Below are positions 1-9,615 of a DNA stretch of 64,000 bases, one piece after another. The DNA is from Amycolatopsis thermoflava N1165. Lineage in GTDB: Bacteria > Actinomycetota > Actinomycetes > Mycobacteriales > Pseudonocardiaceae. The stretch is from assembly GCF_000473265.1 (NCBI RefSeq), contig NZ_KI421511.1:5500360-5564359 (forward strand), in the 5' to 3' direction. How positions within the stretch are numbered: position 1 is the stretch's first letter; each line of letters starts with the position of its first letter. The position numbers and the translations under genes were made by a program. A model generated the notes under the pieces. It saw only the letters and a program-made list of their open reading frames with translations, ran no database searches and had not been told where the DNA came from.

Positions 1-454
1 CCCGCTCCTTCTCCCAGCGCTCCAGCAGCAGCGGCAGCTCCCTGATGATGAACGACAGGAAGTCGCGCATATCGGCGAGCCGCCTGCCGGCCGGGGTGCC
101 CGCCCCCACCGCGTCGACGCCCTCCTCAGCGGCGTCCCGCCACATCTCCATGAGCCGGTCGCGCTTGCGCAGGCTGGCGAACCACATGTCGTCGAGCACC
201 CGGAAGTGGTCGCGCCGCGAGCCGGGCTCCCGCTCCCGCTCGACCAGCCCCACCTGCTCCAGGTAGCGCACCGCCCCGGATACCGCGGCCGGGCTGACCT
301 GCAGGTTCTCCGCCAGCTCCGCCGCGGTCAGGCGGCTGTCGTCGGTGACCACGAGCGCGGCGAACACGCGTGCGGCCATGCGCTGGATGCCGAGCTGGTT
401 GAGCACGAGAGCCAGCCGCTCGACGTACCGCCGAACCGCCTCTTCGTCCCGCAT
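1..454 (-). CDS. MarR/GbsR-like transcriptional regulator (partial, runs off left edge)
   Basis: A winged-helix regulator read leftwards from ATG at 454; its C-terminus lies outside the window. The visible 151 residues hold a winged-helix core (a TAAELAENLQVSPAAVSGAV recognition region at about residues 43-62, then a wing rich in Arg) and a following helical segment, the layout of MarR/GbsR regulators. An in-frame ATG at 463 is an alternative start; 454 leaves better spacing from the AAGGA sequence. It is divergent from the ABC exporter at 548-3036 with a 93-bp gap containing a perfect palindrome, so it probably controls that exporter and itself. Regulator class is clear; the ligand is unknown. 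Confidence 0.8.
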   Translation of the reverse strand, partial: MRDEEAVRRYVERLALVLNQLGIQRMAARVFAALVVTDDSRLTAAELAENLQVSPAAVSGAVRYLEQVGLVEREREPGSRRDHFRVLDDMWFASLRKRDRLMEMWRDAAEEGVDAVGAGTPAGRRLADMRDFLSFIIRELPLLLERWEKER

Positions 455-511
455 GGAGATCATCCTTCCTCACCCGTCCAGCGCTTCAGCCAATCTATAC
501 GTTTTCCTAAC

Positions 512-527
512 TTCACAACTTTGTGAA
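512..527. promoter_or_regulatory. Perfect 16-bp palindrome, candidate operator
   Basis: TTCACAA-CT-TTGTGAA is a perfect inverted repeat lying 20 bp before the ABC ATPase start and between it and the divergent regulator. Position and symmetry fit the operator of a dimeric MarR/GbsR-type protein. Binding is inferred. Confidence 0.6.
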
Positions 528-547
528 ATGACTGTAGCTTCGGCCGC

Positions 548-1444
548 ATGGACAACGCCATCTCCATCGAGGGCCTGCACAAGTCGTTCGGTGCGACCAA
601 GGCCCTCGACGACCTGAACCTGCAGGTCAAGACCGGAGAAGTGCACGGCTTCCTCGGCCCGAACGGGGCCGGGAAGTCGACCACCATCCGTGTCCTGCTC
701 GGTCTGCTGCGCGCGGACCGGGGCACCGTCCGCCTGCTCGGCGGCGACCCCTGGCGCGACGCCGCGAGCCTGCATCACCGGCTCGCCTACGTCCCCGGAG
801 ACGTCAACCTCTGGCCCAACCTGTCCGGCGGCGAGGTCATCGACCTGCTCGGGCGGCTGCGCGGCGGGCTCGACAAGCGCCGACGCGACGAGCTGATCGA
901 GCGGTTCGACCTCGATCCGAAGAAGAAGGGCCGCACCTACTCCAAGGGCAACCGGCAGAAGGTCGCGATCGTCGCGGCCCTGTCCTCCGACGTCGAGCTG
1001 CTGATCCTCGACGAACCGACCTCGGGCCTCGACCCGCTGATGGAGGCCACCTTCCAGTACGCGATCCAGGAGGAACGCGACAAGGGCCGCACGGTGCTGC
1101 TGTCCAGCCACATCCTCGCCGAGGTCGAGGCGCTGTGCGACCGGGTCAGCATCATCCGCAACGGGCACGCGGTCGAGACCGGCACGCTGAGCGAACTGCG
1201 GCACCTCACCCGCACGTCCATCGTGGCCGAGCTCGCCGGCCACCCGAACGGGCTCGGCTCGCTGGCCGAGGTGCACGACCTCAAGGTCGACGGCAACCGG
1301 GTCCGGTTCGACGTGGAGACCCAGTCGCTGGACCAGGTGCTGCGCAAGCTGACCGAGGTCGGCGTGCGCAGCCTGACCAGCCAGCCGCCGACGCTGGAGG
1401 AGCTGTTCCTGCGCCACTACACGACCGAAGCGAGCGCGCGATGA
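548..1444 (+). CDS. ABC transporter ATP-binding protein, drug exporter type
   Basis: Cytoplasmic ATPase of an ABC-2 type exporter, 298 aa. Walker [10 protein letters not shown] is near residue 38. The signature region is degenerate (YSKGNRQKV, near residue 136), as in DrrA-like exporters, and Walker B LLILDEP is followed by the switch histidine in SSHILAE. The C-terminal 80 residues are the usual accessory domain of antibiotic exporters. The gene overlaps the permease by 4 nt (ATGA), so the two are translationally coupled. A divergent MarR/GbsR-like gene and palindrome upstream suggest drug-responsive control. The substrate cannot be told from sequence. Confidence 0.92.
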   Translation: MDNAISIEGLHKSFGATKALDDLNLQVKTGEVHGFLGPNGAGKSTTIRVLLGLLRADRGTVRLLGGDPWRDAASLHHRLAYVPGDVNLWPNLSGGEVIDLLGRLRGGLDKRRRDELIERFDLDPKKKGRTYSKGNRQKVAIVAALSSDVELLILDEPTSGLDPLMEATFQYAIQEERDKGRTVLLSSHILAEVEALCDRVSIIRNGHAVETGTLSELRHLTRTSIVAELAGHPNGLGSLAEVHDLKVDGNRVRFDVETQSLDQVLRKLTEVGVRSLTSQPPTLEELFLRHYTTEASAR

Positions 1445-3036
1445 CCGCGCTCGTGGGCACCCGGCACCTGGTGCGTCTCGCGCTACGGCGGGACCGGGTC
1501 GTGCTGCCGCTCTGGGCGCTGGTGATCGGCGTCCTGCCGGCGAGCAGCGCCGGCGCCTACGACCAGCTGTACCCGGACGCCGCCAGCCGCGCGTCCCTGA
1601 CGACGGGGATGAGCGCGAACCCGTCGATCACCCTGCTGTACGGGCCGCCGTTCGACCTGTCCACCGCAGGCGGGTTCACGGCATGGCGCTTCGGCGTGTT
1701 CCTGCCCCTGTTCGCGGCGCTGGCCTGCATCTTCACGGTCACGCGGCACACCCGCCAGGAGGAGGACACCGGGCGGCAGGAGTTGCTGTCCTCGACCGTG
1801 ACCGGGCGCTACGCCGCGTTGACGGCCGCGCTGATCACCGCCGCCATCGGCGCGGTGGGGACCGGGCTGCTGGTGGCGCTCGGCCTGATCGGCGCGGGGC
1901 TGCCCGCGGGCGGGTCGGTGGCATTCGGGCTCGGGACCACGCTGACCGGGCTGGTGTTCGCCGCGGTCGCCGCCATCGCCGCCCAGCTCGCCGAGTACTC
2001 ACGCACCGCCAACGGCATCGCCTCGGCGGTGCTCGGGGTCGCGTTCCTGCTGCGCGCGGTCGGCGACTCGGCCACCGACATCTCGTGGCTGTCCTGGCTG
2101 TCGCCGCTCGGGTGGTCGACGCAGATCCGGCCGTTCGCCGGGGACCGGTGGGCCGTCGCGCTGCTGCTGGTCGCGGTGGCCGTCGTGCTGGGGGCGGTGG
2201 CCTACCGGCTGCTGCCGAGGCGGGACGTCGGGATGGGCATCTTCCCGGCCCGTCCCGGCCCGCCGGTGGCGGCGCCCGGGCTGCGGTCGCCGTTCGCGCT
2301 GGCGTGGCGGCTGCACCGGGGCGTGCTGATCGGCTGGACCGTCGGCTTCGCGGTGCTGGGGGCGATGTTCGGCTCGCTGGCCGCGGGCATCGGCGACATC
2401 GTCGGGGACAGCGCACAAGCCCAGCAGATGTTCGAGCGGCTGGGCGGCGCGCAGAACCTGGTCGACACGTTCCTCGCCGCGATCGCCGGCATCTTCGGGA
2501 TGGTCGCCTCGATGTACGCGGTGCAGGCGACGTTGCGGATGCGCTCGGAGGAGACCGCGTTGCGACTGGAGCCGCTGCTCGCGACCCGCGTGCGCCGGTT
2601 GCAGTGGGCGGGCAGCCACCTGGTGTTCTCGCTGCTGGGGACCGCGCTGCTGCTGGTCGTGTCCGGGCTGTCCGCGGGGCTGCTGCACGGGTTGCGCGTC
2701 GGTGACGTGGCCGGCCAAGTGCCGGCGGTGCTCGGCGCGACGGTCGCGCAGGTGCCCGCGGTGTGGGTGGTCGTCGGGATCGCCGTGGTGGTGTTCGGGT
2801 TCGCGCCGAAGTTCGCGACGGCGGCGTGGGGGGTGGCCGCGGCGTTCCTCCTGTTGTCGCTGTTCGGACCGGTCGTGCAGGCGCCGCAGCTGTTGCTCGA
2901 CGTCTCGCCGTTCACGCACGTGCCGAAGCTGCCGAGCGCGGACTTCGTGGTCGCGCCGTTCGCGTGGCTGCTCGGGATCGCGGTGGTCACGCTTGCCACG
3001 GGTCTGGCACGTTTTCAGCGGCGCGACATCGGGTAG
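1441..3036 (+). CDS. ABC-2 type exporter permease
   Basis: Membrane partner of the preceding ATPase, 531 aa, with about a dozen hydrophobic segments in two halves, as in the long fused permeases that serve tetronasin-type antibiotic exporters in actinomycetes. The N-terminus reads [19 protein letters not shown] and leads straight into the first membrane segment. I chose ATG at 1441 because it overlaps the ATPase stop by 4 nt. A single permease of this length can provide both membrane domains. Substrate unknown; efflux is inferred from the family. Confidence 0.88.
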   Translation: MTALVGTRHLVRLALRRDRVVLPLWALVIGVLPASSAGAYDQLYPDAASRASLTTGMSANPSITLLYGPPFDLSTAGGFTAWRFGVFLPLFAALACIFTVTRHTRQEEDTGRQELLSSTVTGRYAALTAALITAAIGAVGTGLLVALGLIGAGLPAGGSVAFGLGTTLTGLVFAAVAAIAAQLAEYSRTANGIASAVLGVAFLLRAVGDSATDISWLSWLSPLGWSTQIRPFAGDRWAVALLLVAVAVVLGAVAYRLLPRRDVGMGIFPARPGPPVAAPGLRSPFALAWRLHRGVLIGWTVGFAVLGAMFGSLAAGIGDIVGDSAQAQQMFERLGGAQNLVDTFLAAIAGIFGMVASMYAVQATLRMRSEETALRLEPLLATRVRRLQWAGSHLVFSLLGTALLLVVSGLSAGLLHGLRVGDVAGQVPAVLGATVAQVPAVWVVVGIAVVVFGFAPKFATAAWGVAAAFLLLSLFGPVVQAPQLLLDVSPFTHVPKLPSADFVVAPFAWLLGIAVVTLATGLARFQRRDIG

Positions 3037-3146
3037 CACCTGGTCAGCCGAGTGGCAGCGCCCGGGCTCGTCGGGGGGTCCGGGCTCTGCCGCACGACGG
3101 CCGGGGCAGAGGCATACGAGGCCCCGCGCACGGGTAGTCACGCCAC

Positions 3147-4601
3147 ATGACCCTCGATGGAGTACCGCGTCAGATCTTCCTCGCCGGTCAGTGGCGTGAC
3201 GCCGCGGACGGCAGCCGCTTCGGCGTGCAGGACCCGGGGACCGGGCAGCAGCTCTGCGAGGTCTCCGACGCGCAGGACGCCGACGTCGGCGAAGCCATCG
3301 AGGCGGCCGTCGCGAAGCAGGAGGAGTGGGCCGCGACGCCGCCGCGGGAGCGGGGCGAGATCCTGCGCCGAGCGTGGCAGCTGATGACCGACCGCGCCGA
3401 CGAGCTGGCGCGGCTCATGACGCTGGAGATGGGCAAGAGCCTGGCGGAGTCGAAGGCCGAGGTCACCTACGCCGCGGAGTTCTTCCGGTGGTTCTCGGAG
3501 GAGGCCGTGCGCATCGACGGGCGGTACGCGCGCAGCCCGGCCGGTGGCGGTCGCGTCCTGGTGTCGAAGCACCCGGTGGGTCCGTGCATCCTGGTCACAC
3601 CGTGGAACTTCCCGCTGGCGATGGGCACCCGCAAGATCGGGCCCGCCATCGCCGCCGGCTGCACCATGATCGTCAAGCCCGCGCAGCTGACGCCGTTGTC
3701 GATGCTGAACCTCGCCGGGTTGCTGAAGGAGGCCGGGCTGCCGGACGGTGTGCTGAGCGTGCTGCCGAGCACGTCGGCGAGCCGGGTGGTGAACCCGGCG
3801 CTGGCCGACCCGCGGATCCGGAAGCTGTCCTTCACCGGATCCACCGAGGTCGGGCGCAAGCTGGTCGAACAATGCGCGCCGAACCTCCAGCGGATGTCGA
3901 TGGAACTGGGCGGCAACGCGCCGTTCCTGATGTTCGAGGACGCGGACCTCGACGCCGCGGTCAAGGGCGCGGTCACCGCGAAGATGCGCAACAACGGCGA
4001 GTCGTGCGTGGCGGCCAACCGGTTCCACGTGCACTCGTCGGTGGCCGGGGAGTTCGTGCGGCAGCTGACCGAGGCGATGTCGTCGCTGCAGGTCGGGCAC
4101 GGCACCGAGGACGGCGTGAAGGTGGGGCCGCTGATCAGCGCCGAACAGCGGGACAAGGTCGTCGAGCTGGTCGAGGACGCGTTGTCCCGCGGCGCGCACG
4201 CGACCACCGGCGGCAAGGCCTTGGACGGCGACGGCTTCTTCTACGCGCCGACCGTGCTCACCGACGTCCCGCCGGACGCGCGCATCCTGCGTGAGGAGGT
4301 GTTCGGGCCGGTCGCGCCGGTGACCACGTTCGAGGACGAGGACGAGGCCGTCCGGCTCGCCAACGACACCGAGTTCGGGCTGGTGGCGTACGTGTTCACG
4401 CGGGACCTCGACCGCGCGATCCGCGTCGGGGAACGGATGGCGACCGGGATGGTCGGGCTCAACACCGGGCTGGTGTCGAACGCGTCGGCGCCCTTCGGCG
4501 GTGTCAAGGCGTCCGGGTTCGGCCGCGAGGGCGGCGCCGAGGGCATCGAGGAGTACCTCGACGTGAAGTACATGGCACTGTCGCTCAGCGGGACTCCGTA
4601 G
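3147..4601 (+). CDS. gabD: NAD(P)-dependent aldehyde dehydrogenase, succinate-semialdehyde type
   Basis: Oxidises an aldehyde to the acid, most likely succinate semialdehyde to succinate in GABA catabolism. The 484 aa match the family length. Visible landmarks are TPWNFPLA for cofactor binding, FTGSTEVG, the general-base motif MELGGNAPF, and NNGESCVAANR, which carries the catalytic cysteine near residue 287. The C-terminal PFGGVKASGFGREGG is typical of the semialdehyde branch. The gene stands alone: a 110-bp gap precedes it and the facing gene behind is a decayed remnant. Family certain; exact substrate is inferred. Confidence 0.85.
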   Translation: MTLDGVPRQIFLAGQWRDAADGSRFGVQDPGTGQQLCEVSDAQDADVGEAIEAAVAKQEEWAATPPRERGEILRRAWQLMTDRADELARLMTLEMGKSLAESKAEVTYAAEFFRWFSEEAVRIDGRYARSPAGGGRVLVSKHPVGPCILVTPWNFPLAMGTRKIGPAIAAGCTMIVKPAQLTPLSMLNLAGLLKEAGLPDGVLSVLPSTSASRVVNPALADPRIRKLSFTGSTEVGRKLVEQCAPNLQRMSMELGGNAPFLMFEDADLDAAVKGAVTAKMRNNGESCVAANRFHVHSSVAGEFVRQLTEAMSSLQVGHGTEDGVKVGPLISAEQRDKVVELVEDALSRGAHATTGGKALDGDGFFYAPTVLTDVPPDARILREEVFGPVAPVTTFEDEDEAVRLANDTEFGLVAYVFTRDLDRAIRVGERMATGMVGLNTGLVSNASAPFGGVKASGFGREGGAEGIEEYLDVKYMALSLSGTP

Positions 4602-4674
4602 CGATCCGCAGCCCGAGTCCGATGAGGACTGTCGCGGTGAGACGGTCCAGCCACCGACGCATGTTCGTCCTCAT
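4585..4674 (-). pseudogene. C-terminal remnant of a LysE-family exporter gene
   Basis: On the minus strand the last 29 codons before a TGA at 4585 read RRWLDRLTATVLIGLGLRIATESR, which looks like the final amphipathic and membrane segment of LysE/RhtB exporters. Upstream no LysE-like protein can be followed: the sequence turns into a GC-rich repeat tract. It overlaps the 3' end of the aldehyde dehydrogenase gene by 17 nt. I read it as the surviving 3' end of a gene lost to deletion or repeat expansion; the match rests on 25 or so residues. Confidence 0.45.
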
Positions 4675-4849
4675 CCACGTGTCCGTCGGCTGGCTGTGGA
4701 TGAGCGCCGTCCTGCTGTTGGTGGCCCAGGCGCGCCGTTCCTGTTGCGGGACGCGGTGGGCAGCGAACGGTGATGGCGGCGGCTGGCGCGCTGAACAAGT
4801 GACTGTGGTGGCGGCGCACCGTTGGCGGTGGCCGCGGCACCTGGCGTCG

Positions 4850-5240
4850 TAGCGGCCCCGGTCGCAGTGGCGCGCCGCAGCGGCCCGGGTTGGCAGTTCG
4901 CGCGATGGCAGTGGCACGCCGTAGCGGCCCCGGTGGCAGTGGCGCGCCGTCGCAGCGCCGGTCGCAGCTCGTGCCCTAGCGGGTCCCGGTCGCAGCTGGT
5001 GCCGTAGCGGCCCCGGGTGGCAGCTCGCGCGGCGGCAGTGGCGCGCCGCAGCGGCCCGGGTTGGCAGCTCGCGGGGCGGCAGTGGCACGCCGTAGCGGCC
5101 CCGGTGGAGGTGGCGCGCCGTCGCAGCACCGGTCGCAGCTGGTGCCGTAGCGGCCTCGGTCGCAGCTCGCGCGGTGGCGGTGGCGCGCCGCAGCAGCTGG
5201 TGCGGTCGGCACCGCAGCAGCGCCGGTGCGACCGAGCGGT
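4850..5240. repeat. Degenerate GC-rich tandem repeat tract
   Basis: Between the dehydrogenase (ends 4601) and the ABC gene (ends 5251) lie 640 bp without a supported gene. From about 4850 the sequence is built of short units such as GTAGCGGCCCCGG, GGTCGCAGCTSGTGCC and CAGTGGCGCGCC. A 117-bp block at 4866-4982 recurs at 5037-5153 with only scattered changes, an offset of 171 bp. Open frames cross it only because stop codons are rare in the repeat. It has no spacers and is not a CRISPR. Confidence 0.75.
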
Positions 5241-5250
5241 GCGCCCGCGG

Positions 5251-6051
5251 TCAGTCGTCCCCTTGGAGGTGTGCGCTGATCGGCACCACGAGCGGCGTCC
5301 CGGAGACCGGGTCGGGCAGGACCTTCGCCGACAGGCCGAAGATCTCGTCCAGCAGCGGCTCGGTCAGCACCGCCGACGGCGGGCCCTGCGCGATGATCCG
5401 CCCGTCGCGCATCGCGACCAGCGTGTCGGCGTAGCGGGCGGCCAGGTTCAGATCGTGCAGGACCATCACGACCGTCGTGCCGCGGTCGCGGTGCAGGCGG
5501 TGCACCAGGTCCAGCACGTCGATCTGGTGGGCCAGGTCCAGGTACGTGATCGGCTCGTCCAGCAGCAGCAACCCGGTCTCCTGGGCCAGCGTCATCGAGA
5601 TCCACGCCCGCTGCCGCTGGCCGCCGGACAGCTCGTCCACCACCCGGTCCGCCAGCACGTCCATCCCGGTCAAGCGCAGCGCGTTTTCGATCGCGGCCTC
5701 GTCCGACGACGACCACTGGCGGTACCAGCGCTGGTGCGGGTGCCGCCCGCGCGCCACCAGGTCGCCGACCGTCAGACCCTCCGGCGCGACCGGCGACTGC
5801 GGCAGCAGCCCGACCACCTTCGCGACCTCGCGCGTGGGCAGCTTGTCGATCCGCTCGCCGTCCAGCAGCACCGCACCCTCCCGCGGCGCCAGCAACCGCG
5901 CCAGCGCCCGCAGCAGCGTCGACTTGCCGCAACCGTTCGGGCCGATGATCGCGGTGATCGTGCCGTCCAGGACGTCCAGGTCCAGGCCGTCGACAACCAG
6001 CCGCTCGCCGTACCCCAGCTTCAGCCCCTCGGCCCGCAGTCGTGACGTCAT
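5251..6051 (-). CDS. Iron-siderophore ABC transporter, ATP-binding protein
   Basis: FecE/FepC-type ATPase powering ferric-siderophore import, 266 aa. Walker [10 protein letters not shown] lies near residue 38, signature [10 protein letters not shown] near residue 141, and Walker B LLLLDEP follows, with [11 protein letters not shown] as the switch region. ATG at 6051 overlaps the stop of the permease gene by 4 nt. It is the last gene of a three-gene operon (8119-5251) facing away from the siderophore-binding lipoprotein; the iron box at 8179 lies between the two units, so low iron probably induces all four genes. Confidence 0.93.
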   Translation of the reverse strand: MTSRLRAEGLKLGYGERLVVDGLDLDVLDGTITAIIGPNGCGKSTLLRALARLLAPREGAVLLDGERIDKLPTREVAKVVGLLPQSPVAPEGLTVGDLVARGRHPHQRWYRQWSSSDEAAIENALRLTGMDVLADRVVDELSGGQRQRAWISMTLAQETGLLLLDEPITYLDLAHQIDVLDLVHRLHRDRGTTVVMVLHDLNLAARYADTLVAMRDGRIIAQGPPSAVLTEPLLDEIFGLSAKVLPDPVSGTPLVVPISAHLQGDD

Positions 6052-7097
6052 GCTCGTGCCTCCCGGCGGCTCCGGACGAACAGGAAGATCAGGTAGGGGG
6101 CGCCGAGGATCGCGGTCAGCACCCCGACCGGCAGGTCCGGCAGCAGCAACCGGGTCAGCAGGTCCGCCCCGACGGTCAGCAGCGCGCCCAGCACCATCGA
6201 TCCGAACAGCGGCGGTTGCGCCGTCTTCGCCAGCCGCACCGCGATCTGCGGCGTCGCCAGCGCGACGAACGTGATCGGCCCCGCCGCGGCGGTCGCGATC
6301 GCGGCCAGCGCGGCCGCCAGCAACAGCAGCGCGCCACGCGCGCCGTCGACCCGGATGCCGAGCCCGCGGGCGGTGTCGTCGCCGAACTGCAAGCCCCCGA
6401 CCGTGCGCCCGCAGATCAGGGTGACCGGCACCAGCACGGCCAGCGCGATCGCGACCGGGCCGACCGAGTCCCACCCGACGTCGGCGAGGTTGCCGACCAG
6501 CCACGTCGTCGCGCGCGCCGCGTCGTTCACGTCCCCGGCGGCCAGCAGCCAGTTCACGATGTTGTAGCTGATCGCCCACAACCCGATCCCGATCAGCACC
6601 ATGCGGTAGCCGTCGATGCCGCGCCGCCACGACAACGCGTACAGCAGCACACCCGCCAGCAGCCCGCCGATCAGCCCGGCGACCGGCACGCCGAGCGCGC
6701 TCACCATGCCGCTGACCTGGCCGCGGTACCCGCCGGCGACGATCGCGGTCACCGCGCCGACCCCCGCGCCCCACGTGATGCCCAGGATGTCCGGGCTGGC
6801 CAGCGGGTTCCGCGCGACCGACTGGAACAACGCGCCGGACAGCCCGAGCGCAGCGCCGACCAGCACACCGGCGAGCGTGCGCGGCAGGCGCAGGTCGAAA
6901 ATGATCCCGCGTTCCCGCCGGGTTCCGCCGCCGAGCAGGGTCTCCAGCACGTTCCAGATCCCGATGCGGGAACTGCCCATCCCGATGTTGATCGCGGCGA
7001 CGAGCACCAGCAGCACCGCCGCGATCACGACGACCGCGACCAGCCGCGGCTTGACCGTCCACGCCACCGGCCCGGCGGCCAGCACCTTGCGACTCAT
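6048..7097 (-). CDS. Iron-siderophore ABC transporter permease (FecCD family)
   Basis: Integral membrane subunit of the siderophore importer, 349 aa, with about ten hydrophobic segments. FecCD landmarks are [20 protein letters not shown] and [17 protein letters not shown] in the first third and [23 protein letters not shown] near the end. I chose ATG at 7097, which overlaps the stop of the upstream permease by 4 nt. The two permeases form a heterodimer in this family; their tight coupling supports equal production. Confidence 0.93.
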   Translation of the reverse strand: MSRKVLAAGPVAWTVKPRLVAVVVIAAVLLVLVAAINIGMGSSRIGIWNVLETLLGGGTRRERGIIFDLRLPRTLAGVLVGAALGLSGALFQSVARNPLASPDILGITWGAGVGAVTAIVAGGYRGQVSGMVSALGVPVAGLIGGLLAGVLLYALSWRRGIDGYRMVLIGIGLWAISYNIVNWLLAAGDVNDAARATTWLVGNLADVGWDSVGPVAIALAVLVPVTLICGRTVGGLQFGDDTARGLGIRVDGARGALLLLAAALAAIATAAAGPITFVALATPQIAVRLAKTAQPPLFGSMVLGALLTVGADLLTRLLLPDLPVGVLTAILGAPYLIFLFVRSRREARA

Positions 7098-8119
7098 ACC
7101 TTGCTCAGCCCCCGCCGCCGCACCAGCACGATGAACACCGGCGCCCCGATGATCGCGAGCAGGATGCCCACCTCGAAGTTGTCGCCGGTCAGCACCCGCC
7201 CGAGCACGTCGGCCGTCAGCAACAGCACCGCGCCCAGCAGCCCGGCCACCGGCACCAGCCAGCGGTAGTCCGGGCCGGTGATCGCGCGGGCCAGGTGCGG
7301 CACGACGAGCCCGAGGAACGCGATCGGCCCGCACGCGGCGACCGCCGAACCGGTCAGCAGCGTGATCGCGACGACGCCGAGGACTCGGGTGCGCAGCACG
7401 CGCTGCCCGAGCGCGGTCGCGACGTCCTCGCCCAGCGCCAGCGTGTTGAGGCCGGGCGTGTTGATCAGGGCGAGCAGCAGGCCGACCACCAGGAACGGCG
7501 CGATCTGGCCGGTGATCGCAAAGTCACGCCCGGCGATCGACCCGATCCGCCAGAAGCGGTAGATCTCCATGCCCCGCTCGTCGCCGAGGATGATCGCCGA
7601 CACCAGCCCGTGCAGCAGCGCGCTCACCGCGGCGCCGGCGAGCGCGAGTGTCACCGGGGTCGCGCCCTTGCCGCCGACCGCGCCGAGCAGGAACACCGCG
7701 ACGCTGGCCAGCAGCGCGCCGGCGAACCCGAACCAGATGAAGCCGTAGAGGCCGTCGATCCCGAGCACCACGACCGCGAACACGACCGCCAGCGCCGCGC
7801 CGTGCGTGACGCCGAGCAGACCGGGGTCGGCGAGCGGGTTGCGCGTGTGGCCCTGCATGAGCGCGCCCGCGACGCCGATCGCGAGCCCGACGAGCAGGCC
7901 GAGCACGGTGCGCGGCAACCGCAGCGACCGGACGATGATGTCCGATTCGGACCCGGACGGCTGGGTGAGCGCCGTCCACACTTCACCGAGCGGGATCGAC
8001 TTCGTACCGAGCGCGACGCTCGCCGCGCAGATGAGGACCAGCAGGACGGCGAGCCCGCCGATACCGGCGAGACGACGCTGCCTCCGCGTCCGTGGCCGGG
8101 CTGTCGCCACCACCGTCAC
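7094..8119 (-). CDS. Iron-siderophore ABC transporter permease (FecCD family)
   Basis: First gene of the siderophore import operon, 341 aa, a multi-spanning permease with [23 protein letters not shown] and [17 protein letters not shown], the FecCD hallmark motifs, and [17 protein letters not shown] near the C-terminus. The start is GTG at 8119; a second GTG at 8113 is possible. The promoter region is shared with the divergent binding-protein gene and holds an iron box 60 bp away, which points to iron-dependent repression. Confidence 0.93.
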   Translation of the reverse strand: MTVVATARPRTRRQRRLAGIGGLAVLLVLICAASVALGTKSIPLGEVWTALTQPSGSESDIIVRSLRLPRTVLGLLVGLAIGVAGALMQGHTRNPLADPGLLGVTHGAALAVVFAVVVLGIDGLYGFIWFGFAGALLASVAVFLLGAVGGKGATPVTLALAGAAVSALLHGLVSAIILGDERGMEIYRFWRIGSIAGRDFAITGQIAPFLVVGLLLALINTPGLNTLALGEDVATALGQRVLRTRVLGVVAITLLTGSAVAACGPIAFLGLVVPHLARAITGPDYRWLVPVAGLLGAVLLLTADVLGRVLTGDNFEVGILLAIIGAPVFIVLVRRRGLSKV

Positions 8120-8178
8120 TGATGTCGCCTATCCAACTCGAGCTTCCAAACGGGACAAACCGCATCCTATGCTCCGCG

Positions 8179-8197
8179 TTAGGCAAGGCTAACCGAA
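8179..8197. promoter_or_regulatory. Iron box (IdeR/DmdR/DtxR-type operator)
   Basis: TTAGGCAAGGCTAACCGAA matches 16 of 19 positions of the actinobacterial iron-box consensus TTAGGTTAGGCTAACCTAA. It sits 12 bp before the ATG of the siderophore-binding protein and 60 bp from the divergent permease start, so one regulator dimer pair could shut both units when iron is plentiful. Confidence 0.85.
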
Positions 8198-8209
8198 AGA
8201 GAGATCACG

Positions 8210-9187
8210 ATGACGAGACCGTGGCGAGCAGCACTGGCGCTGGCCGTGACCGCGAGCCTGACCCTCACCGCTTGCGGGGGCGGCAGCGACGAGGCCACGC
8301 AGCAGAGCGGGGCCGGCCAGGCGGGCTTCCCCCGCACGATCCAGCACGCGATGGGCTCGACCGTGCTCGAGACGCAGCCGAAGACGGTCGCCGCGCTCGA
8401 CACCAGCTACGTGGACGCCGCGCTCGCGCTGGAAGCCCAGGTCGTGGCGTACACGAAGTACCGCAACTTCGACCAGCTGCCTGAGTACCTGGGCGAGGAC
8501 CGCAGGTTCGGCGAGGGCGCCAAGGTGATCGGCCCGCTGGAGACCCCGGACGTCGAGCAGCTCTACGACATCAAGCCGGACGTGATCGTTTCCGCGAAGG
8601 TGCGGCACGAGAAGTACTACGAGCAGTTCACCGGGGTCGCGCCGACGGTCTTCTCGACGACGACCGGCGGGATCTGGAAGGACAACATCCGGCTGCTCGC
8701 GCAGGTCCTCGGCAAGGAGCCGCTGGCCGAGCAGAAGATCGCCGCGTACGAGCAGCGGGCGCAGCGGATCGGCCAGGAGATCGCCGCGAAGCTCGGCCGC
8801 ACGCCCACGGTGTCGATCGTGCGGTTCGTCGAGGGCGAGCCGACCGTGCGGCTCTACAGCAGCGCGTCCTACCCCGGCGTCGTGATGGCCGACGCCAAGC
8901 TGTCCCGGCCCGCCGGGCAGCCGGACTCGACCGACAAGATCTCGGTGAACCTCAGCCAGGAGGACATCGCCAAGCTGGACGCCGACGTCATCTTCGTGTC
9001 GTCGTACTCCGACGAGACGAAGACGGCGGAGGACCCGAAGGCGAAGTTCCAGGCCAACCCGCTGTGGGCGACGTTGCAGGGCAAGATCGTCGACGTCTCC
9101 GACACCACGTGGTTCAGCGCCGTGAGCCTGCAGGGCGCCTCGGCGATGCTGACGGACCTGGCGAACCAGTTCGGCGTCACGCCGTGA
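8210..9187 (+). CDS. Iron-siderophore substrate-binding lipoprotein
   Basis: Extracellular lipid-anchored binding protein for a ferric siderophore, 325 aa, FepB/FhuD-like. The signal peptide ends in the lipobox LTAC with the lipidated Cys at residue 22, followed by a Gly/Ser-rich linker. The mature part has the features of the family: VAALDTSYVDAALALEAQVVAY, PDVIVSAKVR, and a C-terminal section with SLQGASAMLTDLANQFG. It starts 12 bp after the iron box and is divergent from the matching permease/ATPase operon. The chelator bound is unknown. Confidence 0.93.
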   Translation: MTRPWRAALALAVTASLTLTACGGGSDEATQQSGAGQAGFPRTIQHAMGSTVLETQPKTVAALDTSYVDAALALEAQVVAYTKYRNFDQLPEYLGEDRRFGEGAKVIGPLETPDVEQLYDIKPDVIVSAKVRHEKYYEQFTGVAPTVFSTTTGGIWKDNIRLLAQVLGKEPLAEQKIAAYEQRAQRIGQEIAAKLGRTPTVSIVRFVEGEPTVRLYSSASYPGVVMADAKLSRPAGQPDSTDKISVNLSQEDIAKLDADVIFVSSYSDETKTAEDPKAKFQANPLWATLQGKIVDVSDTTWFSAVSLQGASAMLTDLANQFGVTP

Positions 9188-9242
9188 CCCGCGCGGGGCC
9201 GCGGCCGGTGTGGTCGCGGCCCCGCGGCTCTACGGTGGACCC

Positions 9243-9569
9243 ATGATTTTCATCACCGCGAAGTTCCGGATCCTGCCCCAGCACGCCGACGACTGGCCCG
9301 ACATCGCGCGGGACTTCACGCTCGCCACCCGCGCCGAGCCGGGCTGCCTGTGGTTCGACTGGTCGCGCAGCGTCGAGGACCCCAACGAGTACGTGCTGGT
9401 GGAAGCCTTCCGCGACGGCGACGCCGGCGCGGCGCACGTCCAGTCCGAGCACTTCAAGGAAGCGCAGCGCACGCTGCCGCCGTACCTGGCGGAGACCCCG
9501 CGGATCGTCAACTTCGAGGTGCCGCAGGAGGACTGGTCCGAGCTGGGCGAGATGGCTGTGCAGCGCTGA
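9243..9569 (+). CDS. Antibiotic biosynthesis monooxygenase (ABM) domain protein
   Basis: Small 108-aa protein with one ABM domain, a dimeric ferredoxin-like fold found in quinol monooxygenases and heme-degrading enzymes. Seen here are FITAKFRILPQHADDW at the start, EPGCLWFDWSRSVEDPNEYVLVEAF in the middle and HVQSEHFK near residue 65, the usual signature. It follows the siderophore-binding gene by 55 bp, so co-transcription is possible, and a role with iron or heme would be tempting but is not shown. ATG at 9243 is the natural start. Confidence 0.82.
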   Translation: MIFITAKFRILPQHADDWPDIARDFTLATRAEPGCLWFDWSRSVEDPNEYVLVEAFRDGDAGAAHVQSEHFKEAQRTLPPYLAETPRIVNFEVPQEDWSELGEMAVQR

Positions 9570-9615
9570 TCGCTCCGGGCTGGCGGTGACGTCGCGCGGG
9601 CTCGCACTGATGGCC

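Noticed and set aside
4850-5240. Possible CRISPR array
   Set aside because: Units are contiguous and degenerate with no unique spacers of constant length and no cas genes.
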